Shown here: one piece after another, positions 1-5,819 of the stretch
Numbering within the stretch: position 1 is the first letter of the stretch
Layout: the number at the start of each line of letters is the position of its first letter
Origin: CANIGN01 sp964538275
Lineage (GTDB): Bacteria; Bdellovibrionota; UBA2428
Length of the DNA: 7,800 bases
NCBI GenBank assembly: GCA_964538275.1
Contig: CAZIFW010000095.1
Coordinates: 1-7,800 of the forward strand
Direction of reading: 5' to 3'
Translations under genes and position numbers: made by a program
The notes under the pieces: model-generated
What the model was told of the DNA's origin: nothing
The model's input: only the letters and a program-made list of their open reading frames with translations
Database searches by the model: none

Positions 1-13
1 ATACTGTTGTCCC

Positions 14-598
14 GTGAATGAAACATATTTGAAAAGAAAATCTCCGGGCACAGAACTACATAAAAAATTAAATCCCAAAAGTACTTTCAAAGGATGTTAT
101 GACGTTGAAAAACATCTTCTTCAAAATGACCTCATTCGCTATGAACCCAGAGAGAAAATCAGTAAAAGCCTAGATCCCGCAGAAAGATCAGAACTCTTTG
201 GCACCCTTGCTGATTTTGAAGACTTCTCAGCAGACGATGCCTTTGAGTTTTTATTTGCTGGAATCAGAAAAAAGCTTGGCATTAAGGATTTGTTCTCATT
301 CACGCTAGAGGTCGATAGACTCCAAGAGCAACTAACGTATGAGGACTTAGAGGTGCCCATTTATCAGGTTGACCATGAAGAAGAGCAAAGGGCTGAGCAA
401 TTGGCTGAAGCCGTAAATGGGCTTCTATCAGCGCTAACCACAAAGCAGCGAAACGCCCTCAGGGCCGTTTATCTTGATAATTATGAGGGGCATTCCCGTG
501 CAGCAATTGCCCGCCGCATGGGCATAAGAGAAGACACGCTCAATGAGCGCGTTCAAGAAGCGTTTAAAAAGCTCCGTCAACTTCGATATCCCACGTGA
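14..598 (+). CDS. Small protein with C-terminal sigma-70 region 4-like HTH
   Basis: I do not recognise the gene as a named one. The product is about 194 residues. Residues 1-120 are charged, with no recognised domain. Residues about 122-190 resemble sigma-70 region 4: an acidic helix (EEEQRAEQL), the LTTKQRNALRAVYL segment typical of the first helices, then an HTH with AAIARRMGI and a recognition-type helix DTLNERVQEAFKKLRQL. This suggests a DNA-binding regulator or a sigma-factor-like protein lacking an obvious region 2. The start is uncertain: GTG at 14 has no clear Shine-Dalgarno sequence, and the frame is open back to the window edge, so the gene may be 5'-truncated. It ends in TGA 82 bases before the qNOR start, on the same strand, so it might regulate or be co-transcribed with that gene; this is position-based inference only. 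The HTH call is moderately sure and the biological role is unknown. Confidence 0.62.
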   Translation: MNETYLKRKSPGTELHKKLNPKSTFKGCYDVEKHLLQNDLIRYEPREKISKSLDPAERSELFGTLADFEDFSADDAFEFLFAGIRKKLGIKDLFSFTLEVDRLQEQLTYEDLEVPIYQVDHEEEQRAEQLAEAVNGLLSALTTKQRNALRAVYLDNYEGHSRAAIARRMGIREDTLNERVQEAFKKLRQLRYPT

Positions 599-626
599 CA
601 ATCCGCGAGGTCTTTCGCTCAGGCAA

Positions 627-632
627 TATAAT
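627..632 (+). promoter_or_regulatory. Possible -10 element upstream of norZ
   Basis: A perfect TATAAT lies in the 82-base gap between the HTH gene and the qNOR start, 48 bases before the ATG at 681. No good -35 hexamer sits 16-18 bases upstream (that region is GC-rich, CCGCGAGG) and there is no extended -10 TGN. If real, the promoter would need an activator or an alternative mode of recognition, which is common for NO-responsive genes. A single hexamer in AT-rich DNA can occur by chance. Confidence 0.3.
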
Positions 633-680
633 GTAACTTTTGTCTATCCTCTTTATGTAAATGGCGTTAAAGTTCGAGCC

Positions 681-2972
681 ATGAAGCCATTGGAGAAAAG
701 TTACAAAAAACTTTGGATCACCTTGACCTTAGTCATCGTCGCATCTTTTGCGGTGCTGGGTTACTACGGTCGTGAAATTTATCGAGAGGCACCTCCAATA
801 CCTGATCAGGTACTCGATTCGAATGGCCAACTTCTATTTACGGGCACTGATATTCAAGAGGGGCAGAATGTTTGGCAATCCATGGGAGGTCAGCAGCTTG
901 GTTCTATTTGGGGTCATGGCGCTTATGTGGCCCCCGATTGGTCTGCAGACTGGTTACATCGTGAAGCCGTAGAGCTTTCAAATACAAAGTCTGTAGAGAA
1001 ATATCAAAAAAAATTCTCTGAACTGAGCAGCGCGGAGCAAGCCTACGTTAAAAATGAATTACAAAGCGAGCTTAAAAAGAATACCTACGATCCGCAAACT
1101 AAGACTTTAAGCATAAGTGCAGAACGAGCTAGGGCTATTGCAATAGTCAGTGAGCACTATCACGGATTGTTTATGAACAATCCAGATATGGCCAAGCTTC
1201 GTGAAGCGTACGCGATGCCCGCTTTTACTATCAAAGACGAAGAGCGTATGCGCAAACTGAATGCTTTCTTTTTTTGGGCAGCGTGGGCGTGTGTTACGCA
1301 AAGGCCCGGCAAAAATATTAGTTATACAAACAATTGGCCCTCTGACGAGTTAGTGGGCAATACTCCACCGCCTGCACTGCATATTTGGACAGGTTTTAGT
1401 GTCATCTTGCTTTTGTTTGGTATCGGGCTGCTTGCCTATTACTACGCATCTAATAGAGACGAAGAAGAGGATGTGCCACTTGCAGAGTTACCTAAGTCCG
1501 ATCCACTTTTGGCTCTTTCGCCAACGCCTTCAATGAAAGCAACGCTGAAATATTTTTGGACTGTTATGGCCCTTGTTATCGTTCAGGTTGTATTGGGCGG
1601 AATCACGGCACACTACGGAGTTGAAGGGGAAGCGTTTTTTGGTTTTCCTTTAGCTCAGTATTTACCCTATACCGTAACTCGCACGTGGCATTTGCAATTA
1701 GGAATTTTTTGGATTGCCACGTCATGGCTCGCAACGGGTCTTTTTATTGCACCAGCGATTTCGGGTCACGAGCCTAAGTATCAAAAGCTTGGAGTAAATT
1801 TTTTATTCGTCTGTCTTCTGATTATCGTAGTGGGTTCCATGGCTGGCCAATGGTTTGCGATCATGCAACGCTTGGGATTTGAAACAAACTTTTGGTTTGG
1901 TCACCAAGGTTTTGAATATGTAGATTTAGGTAGATTTTGGCAACTTTTCTTATCTGTTGGATTGTTCTTATGGTTATTTTTAATGGTAAGAGCGATATGG
2001 CCTGCTTTTAAAAATCCCCTAGAGAATAAAAGTCTTCTTGGATTATTTATAGTTTCTTGTGGAGCTATTGCACTTTTTTACACGGCTGGACTCATGTGGG
2101 GCAGAACTACAAATCTTGCAATTTCTGAATACTGGAGATGGTGGGTGGTACATCTTTGGGTTGAGGGATTCTTCGAAGTCTTTGCAACTGTGGTTATTGC
2201 ATTTTTATTCGTAAGAATGGGTTTACTGCGAGCAGGTATCGCCACGGGTACAGTTTTATTTTCTACGATCATTTTTCTGTCGGGTGGAATTATTGGTACT
2301 TTTCACCACTTATATTTTTCAGGCACCCCTACCGCCGTCATAGCATTGGGGGCTACGTTTAGTGGCTTAGAAGTGGTGCCCTTGGTCCTGATCGGTTTTG
2401 AGGCGTTTCATAACTTAACTTTAAGTCGTGCAGCGCCTTGGTTGAGAGCTTATAAGTGGCCGATTTACTTTTTCGTAGCTGTCGCATTTTGGAATTTTGT
2501 AGGAGCCGGAATTTTTGGTTTCTTAATCAATCCACCCATTGCTCTTTATTACATGCAAGGATTGAACACGACACCTGTGCACAGCCATGCAGCTCTGTTT
2601 GGTGTCTACGGAATGTTGGGGCTTGGGTTGATGTTGTTCGTCTTGAAGGGTTTAGCGGCAAGAAATATTTGGAAAGACAAATACATTCGCATTTCATTTT
2701 GGTCGTTAAATGTTGGACTTATGTTGATGACCGTAATCAGTATTTTGCCTATTGGTCTTTTCCAAACATGGGCGAGTATTAATCATGGTTATTGGTTTGC
2801 GAGATCCGCTGATTTTCAACAGCAGGAGTTTTTAGATATCTTTAGGTGGCTGCGCGTACTTGGAGACGTAATATTTACAGTCGGAACATTTGCTATGGGA
2901 TACTTCGTGCTGGGTTTAAAAACGGGCGCTTCACTTGAGTCGGGCTCTGATATGCCTTCGTCTCGCGACTAG
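681..2972 (+). CDS. norZ: Quinol-dependent nitric oxide reductase (qNOR), single subunit
   Basis: Inner-membrane enzyme of the heme-copper oxidase superfamily that reduces 2 NO to N2O with electrons from quinol, for denitrification or NO detoxification. The ATG at 681 gives 763 residues, the usual qNOR length, beginning with TM helix 1 (about 11-28). An upstream GTG at 543 is open but would overlap the preceding gene by 56 bases and add an atypical extension. Residues about 30-225 form the periplasmic NorC-like domain, with GGQQLGSIWGHGAYVAPDW at 69-87 and no CXXCH heme c motif, as expected for qNOR. The NorB core follows. Ligands inferred by family alignment: H337 (TWHLQLG) and H636 for heme b, H634 for heme b3 (PVHSHAA), and H491, H542 and H543 for FeB with E495 (HLWVEGFFE; FHHLYFSGTP). 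Nothing looks broken. The Shine-Dalgarno sequence is weak (GAG at 676). A metal ATPase gene follows after 15 bases, implying an operon. Older literature also calls this norB. Confidence 0.97.
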   Translation: MKPLEKSYKKLWITLTLVIVASFAVLGYYGREIYREAPPIPDQVLDSNGQLLFTGTDIQEGQNVWQSMGGQQLGSIWGHGAYVAPDWSADWLHREAVELSNTKSVEKYQKKFSELSSAEQAYVKNELQSELKKNTYDPQTKTLSISAERARAIAIVSEHYHGLFMNNPDMAKLREAYAMPAFTIKDEERMRKLNAFFFWAAWACVTQRPGKNISYTNNWPSDELVGNTPPPALHIWTGFSVILLLFGIGLLAYYYASNRDEEEDVPLAELPKSDPLLALSPTPSMKATLKYFWTVMALVIVQVVLGGITAHYGVEGEAFFGFPLAQYLPYTVTRTWHLQLGIFWIATSWLATGLFIAPAISGHEPKYQKLGVNFLFVCLLIIVVGSMAGQWFAIMQRLGFETNFWFGHQGFEYVDLGRFWQLFLSVGLFLWLFLMVRAIWPAFKNPLENKSLLGLFIVSCGAIALFYTAGLMWGRTTNLAISEYWRWWVVHLWVEGFFEVFATVVIAFLFVRMGLLRAGIATGTVLFSTIIFLSGGIIGTFHHLYFSGTPTAVIALGATFSGLEVVPLVLIGFEAFHNLTLSRAAPWLRAYKWPIYFFVAVAFWNFVGAGIFGFLINPPIALYYMQGLNTTPVHSHAALFGVYGMLGLGLMLFVLKGLAARNIWKDKYIRISFWSLNVGLMLMTVISILPIGLFQTWASINHGYWFARSADFQQQEFLDIFRWLRVLGDVIFTVGTFAMGYFVLGLKTGASLESGSDMPSSRD

Positions 2973-2987
2973 TGATTGGATAAACTG

Positions 2988-4910
2988 ATGCCTAATAAGA
3001 CATCACGAGGTTCAGGCCAAGTAATAGACTCTGCACTTGTTCTGACAGGTGTGACCATCTTGGGAATGGTGTTGGCGATTACTCGATTCCTACCTCTGCA
3101 CGAAAAAATATCCGGACTTTTGTCTGTTATTGGCATCTCGTTAGTTTATCTTACTGGCGGGTTGCCGACGTTGTGGAGAGCTGCGGTTGTCATGTGGGAA
3201 GAACACGTTTTGGAGATCGATCTTTTAATGGTGGTGGCAGCGGCTGCAGCAGCAGTTGTTGGTGCTCCATTTGAGGGAGCTGTACTACTGACACTCTTTA
3301 GTATCTCAACCACCATGGAGCAAAGGGCATTGGGCCGAGCGCGACGGGCCATCGAAGCGTTGATGGCACTTCGTCCGGAGACAGCGTTGCGAAAATCTAA
3401 AGACGGTACTGTGAGCGAAATTGCAGCCGCTGATCTGCGCGTGAATGACATAGTCGTACTTCGGCCGGGAGCAAGGGTGCCTGCCGATGGTACTATTTTA
3501 AATGGCCACGGCTCCCTCGACGAATCCAGCATCACGGGCGAATCAATGCCGGTCACGAAAGATCTCGGTGCTCCAGTTTTTGAAGCAACGGTAAACCTCG
3601 ATGGCGTGCTTGAAGTCAGGGTCACCAAGGCTCTCGCGGAAAGCACCGTTGCGCGCATGATCTCTCTGGTTACACAGGCTCAAGCGGCCAAAGCACCTTC
3701 CGAGCGATTCAGCGCATGGTTCGGACAACGCTATACCGTTGCAGTATTAGTTGCTGCGATACTGACATTCATAGTTTTCTATTGGATCGGACGCGATTGC
3801 GATCAGTCCCTTTACCGTGCGGCCACACTGCTTGTTGGCGCGAGTCCCTGTGCGATTGTTATTTCAGTTCCGGCGGCTATCCTATCTGCACTCTCCGCAG
3901 CAGCGCGAGGCGGTGTGCTTTTTAAGGGCGGAGCAGCTTTGGAAACTCTGGCAGTCGTTGATACATTTGCCTTCGATAAAACAGGCACGCTGACAACAGG
4001 AAAGGCTGCCGTTACCGAGATCGTGGCCCTCAATGGAGACGAGGCACATTTTTTATCACTTCTAGCTGGAATTGAAGCCCAATCAGAGCATCACAGTGCT
4101 AAAGCTATACGCCAAGCGGCAACCGAACGTGGGATTGCATTTGCTCAAGTGACAGAGGTCAGCAACCGCCCAAGTGCAGGCATCGTCGGAATCTATGCAG
4201 AGGGGCAGTTGTGGGCAGGCAATCTGAGACTCGCTACGCAGATGAAAGCAAAGATTGATCATCCGGCTCTCGCAACACTATCGACCACTACACAAACTAT
4301 AATCTACTTGGGATTGGGAACTCGAGTATTGGGTGCCGTAAGCGTTGCTGACCAATTGCGCACGACATCTCACGCTGCTCTCATGGCGCTAGGTGCAGGC
4401 GGAGTTCAAAAGATCGTGATGATGACCGGAGATCGGCGACCCGTTGCTTTGCGGATTGGAGAAGAGCTTGGGCTGCAATCCGATGAGATACACGCAGACA
4501 TGTTGCCTGAGGATAAAGTACGAATGGTGGGCGAGCTCACCCGCACAGGAACCGTCGCCTTTGTTGGTGACGGGGTCAATGATGCTGCCGCACTTGCGCG
4601 GGCGGATGTTGGAATCGCCATGGGTGCCGCTGGTTCGGATGTGGCGCTTCAAGCTGCCGACGTTGCTTTGTTGTCCGAGGATATGGAACGCTTGGCAGCT
4701 GCCCATCATCTTGCTCGGCGAACGGCGAGAATAATCCGGCAGAACCTATTTTTTTCCATTGGGGCGATGGTGGTTTTAGTCATAGGAGGATTGTTTTTCA
4801 ACTTTCCGCTTCCCTTTACGGTTATAGGGCATGAGGGTGGAACTGTATTGGTTGTGCTCAATGGATTGCGCCTTCTAAACACACCAATGCGAAGCTCCTT
4901 TTCCTCTTAA
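2988..4910 (+). CDS. P1B-4-type metal-transporting P-type ATPase (Fe2+/Co2+ export likely)
   Basis: Inner-membrane ATP-driven exporter of divalent metal. With ATG 2988 (GGA at 2978-2980 as Shine-Dalgarno) it has 640 residues; TTG at 2976 would add four. Visible motifs: actuator TGES at 183-186; intramembrane SPC at 286-288; phosphorylation site DKTGTLTTG from D330; N-domain SEHH at 366-369; TGD at 480-482; hinge GDGVNDAAAL around D528 and D532; and HEGGT at 615-619 in the last helix. SPC plus HEGGT defines subgroup P1B-4 (CoaT, CtpD, PfeT/FrvA relatives), known for Co2+ and Fe2+ efflux, sometimes Zn2+ or Cd2+. There is no N-terminal CXXC or His-rich metal-binding domain, as is common for this subgroup. 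The substrate cannot be read from sequence. The usual SEHP motif has His in place of Pro. GC content looks higher than in norZ (spot samples 53-60% against 28-47%). Close coupling to norZ suggests co-expression. Confidence 0.95.
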   Translation: MPNKTSRGSGQVIDSALVLTGVTILGMVLAITRFLPLHEKISGLLSVIGISLVYLTGGLPTLWRAAVVMWEEHVLEIDLLMVVAAAAAAVVGAPFEGAVLLTLFSISTTMEQRALGRARRAIEALMALRPETALRKSKDGTVSEIAAADLRVNDIVVLRPGARVPADGTILNGHGSLDESSITGESMPVTKDLGAPVFEATVNLDGVLEVRVTKALAESTVARMISLVTQAQAAKAPSERFSAWFGQRYTVAVLVAAILTFIVFYWIGRDCDQSLYRAATLLVGASPCAIVISVPAAILSALSAAARGGVLFKGGAALETLAVVDTFAFDKTGTLTTGKAAVTEIVALNGDEAHFLSLLAGIEAQSEHHSAKAIRQAATERGIAFAQVTEVSNRPSAGIVGIYAEGQLWAGNLRLATQMKAKIDHPALATLSTTTQTIIYLGLGTRVLGAVSVADQLRTTSHAALMALGAGGVQKIVMMTGDRRPVALRIGEELGLQSDEIHADMLPEDKVRMVGELTRTGTVAFVGDGVNDAAALARADVGIAMGAAGSDVALQAADVALLSEDMERLAAAHHLARRTARIIRQNLFFSIGAMVVLVIGGLFFNFPLPFTVIGHEGGTVLVVLNGLRLLNTPMRSSFSS

Positions 4911-4913
4911 AAG

Positions 4914-4949
4914 CAATAAAGTGTTTTCTTCTATCTTCTGTTTTTATTG
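4914..4949 (+). other. Weak AT-rich inverted repeat after the ATPase gene
   Basis: CAATAAA at 4914-4920 is complementary to TTTATTG at 4943-4949, with a 22-base T-rich loop. It lies just after the ATPase stop codon but is too AT-rich and widely spaced for a convincing intrinsic terminator. It is noted as the only dyad seen in this 71-base gap. Confidence 0.2.
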
Positions 4950-4975
4950 ACCACGGGGCAGTTGATAATTAAATT
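4947..4975 (+). promoter_or_regulatory. Putative sigma-70-type promoter for the VOC gene
   Basis: TTGACC (4947-4952, five of six consensus -35 bases) is followed after exactly 17 bases by TAAATT (4970-4975, four of six -10 bases). Transcription would be expected to begin about seven bases later, at or next to the A of ATG 4982. No Shine-Dalgarno sequence precedes that ATG, so a leaderless mRNA would fit. This is pattern matching only. Confidence 0.4.
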
Positions 4976-4981
4976 TGTAAT

Positions 4982-5617
4982 ATGGAAAGCTCAGAGAAAA
5001 AGCCCTTTTTTCGAATTGATGCAGGTGTAAGAATTGGTCATGTTCATCTTAAGGTAGCAGACCTCGAACGAGCATTGTCCTTCTACTGCGATGTCTTGGG
5101 CTTTCATATAACCCAACGCTTTGGCGACAGCGCTGCATTTATAGCCGCTGGAGATTATCATCATCATATCGGACTGAATACATGGGAAAGCAAAGGGGGC
5201 GTTCCTCCATTACCTCAAAACACTGGGCTTTATCATACTGCGATTTTGTATCCCACCCGAGTATTGCTGGCCGATGCACTACGCCGTTTATTGAAGGCTG
5301 GTATCATTTTGGATGGCGCTTCAGATCATGGAGTAAGTGAGGCAATATATGTACGAGATCCCGACAATAATGGTGTTGAACTTTATTGGGACAAGCCACG
5401 TACTCTTTGGCCAGTAACTTCCGACTCACGGTTACAAATGTATAGTCGGCGACTTGATCTCGATAACCTACTGACAGAAACTCCACCAGCTTCATCAGAA
5501 GAAGATTTGTCATCATGTACGCGATTGTTGGCGTTATCTCGTTGGGAAAATGAGGGCGGAGCACTTCCTCAACTCGATGTCTCGAGTGAAACTAATCCTG
5601 AGAAAATTCACCGCTAA
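4982..5617 (+). CDS. VOC family protein (glyoxalase / extradiol dioxygenase fold)
   Basis: Cytosolic metalloprotein of the vicinal oxygen chelate superfamily, 211 residues. Residues 18-130 form paired beta-alpha-beta-beta-beta modules: IGHVHLKVADLERALSFY (18-35), the YHHHIGLNTWES stretch (59-70), TGLYHTAILYP (81-91), GASDHGVSEA (112-121) and DPDNNGVELYWD (126-137). Likely metal ligands by family analogy are H20, H85 and the Glu of GVEL. The sequence recalls parts of CatE-like catechol 2,3-dioxygenases, but it is much shorter than those two-domain enzymes (about 280 residues) and matches a short family of about 165 residues usually annotated only as VOC protein or glyoxalase. The actual substrate is unknown. 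Residues about 165-211 are an extra low-conservation, Ser/Glu-rich tail. The start is well bounded: an in-frame TAA lies four codons upstream, and no Shine-Dalgarno sequence is visible. It is separated from the ATPase gene by 71 bases with its own putative promoter. Confidence 0.88.
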   Translation: MESSEKKPFFRIDAGVRIGHVHLKVADLERALSFYCDVLGFHITQRFGDSAAFIAAGDYHHHIGLNTWESKGGVPPLPQNTGLYHTAILYPTRVLLADALRRLLKAGIILDGASDHGVSEAIYVRDPDNNGVELYWDKPRTLWPVTSDSRLQMYSRRLDLDNLLTETPPASSEEDLSSCTRLLALSRWENEGGALPQLDVSSETNPEKIHR

Positions 5618-5640
5618 ACGATTTTGTGAAGTGGTGTTGC

Positions 5641-5659
5641 ATAGTAATTTTTATACTAT
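5641..5659 (+). repeat. Small inverted repeat with overlapping TATACT
   Basis: ATAGTA (5641-5646) and TACTAT (5654-5659) form a 6-base dyad with a 7-base spacer. TATACT at 5652-5657 overlaps the right arm and resembles a -10 element, although no -35 hexamer is at proper distance (TTGCAT at 5637 is too close). It could be an operator over a weak promoter or chance in AT-rich DNA. Confidence 0.2.
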
Positions 5660-5668
5660 AAGCAGACT

Positions 5669-5717
5669 TTTCGAAGAAAAACAAAGCCGTACTAGCCGCG
5701 CGTTTGCTGCTTCGAAA
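5669..5717 (+). repeat. Imperfect stem-loop downstream of the VOC gene
   Basis: TTTCGAAG (5669-5676) is perfectly complementary to CTTCGAAA (5710-5717), and CAAA (5682-5685) can pair inside it with TTTG (5703-5706), leaving a GC-rich apex. The right arm can alternatively fold alone as GCTT-CGA-AAGC (5709-5719). No U-tract follows on the + strand, so it is not a standard intrinsic terminator. A processing site, attenuator or simple 3' mRNA structure are alternatives. Confidence 0.35.
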
Positions 5718-5730
5718 GCAAGTTTGTGCT

Positions 5731-5760
5731 AAAAAAAATGTTCCGCTGATGTAACGGAAC
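5731..5760 (-). terminator. Terminator-like hairpin on the minus strand
   Basis: GTTCCG (5740-5745) and CGGAAC (5755-5760) form a perfect 6-base stem with a 9-base loop. Read on the minus strand, the hairpin is followed by one A and then eight T (complement of the A-run at 5731-5738), the form of an intrinsic terminator. On the + strand only a weak CCATTT follows. No credible minus-strand gene lies upstream of it in the window, so its purpose is unclear: it may stop antisense transcription or may serve as a regulatory dyad ahead of the antiporter gene. Confidence 0.45.
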
Positions 5761-5807
5761 CCATTTAAGGATATTCACAGAGAGTTTTCTTGGGGGTTGA
5801 ATAACCT

Positions 5808-5812
5808 AGGAG
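5808..5812 (+). promoter_or_regulatory. Strong Shine-Dalgarno for the antiporter gene
   Basis: AGGAG lies 7 bases before ATG 5820 and fixes that start codon. It is the clearest ribosome binding site in the window, in contrast with the weak or absent sites before norZ and the VOC gene. The rest of the 5618-5819 gap holds only the dyads listed separately; I see no gene in it. Confidence 0.75.
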
Positions 5813-5819
5813 TATCGAC

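Noticed and set aside
576..599. Possible FNR/DNR-type or GTCA/TGAC dyad near -41 of the putative norZ promoter
   Set aside because: GTCA and TGAC are 16 bases apart with no TTGAT-N4-ATCAA or TTGAC-N4-GTCAA form, and the site lies in the coding end of the upstream gene; the CACGTG inside it is a short palindrome expected by chance.
543..680. Longer qNOR start at GTG 543 adding 46 residues
   Set aside because: It overlaps the preceding gene by 56 bases and the added residues do not resemble qNOR N-termini; ATG 681 gives the normal length and begins just before the first membrane helix.
2456..2782. 108-residue + strand reading frame inside norZ
   Set aside because: It lies wholly within the qNOR region carrying heme ligands H634 and H636 and has no independent features.
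3146..3658. 170-residue minus-strand reading frame inside the ATPase gene
   Set aside because: It is Ser/Thr/Ala-rich low-complexity sequence produced as the mirror of a well conserved ATPase actuator domain; no independent coding evidence.
5550..5732. 60-residue + strand reading frame overlapping the VOC gene end
   Set aside because: It overlaps the VOC gene in another frame, runs through the inverted repeats, lacks a Shine-Dalgarno sequence and shows no recognisable protein pattern.
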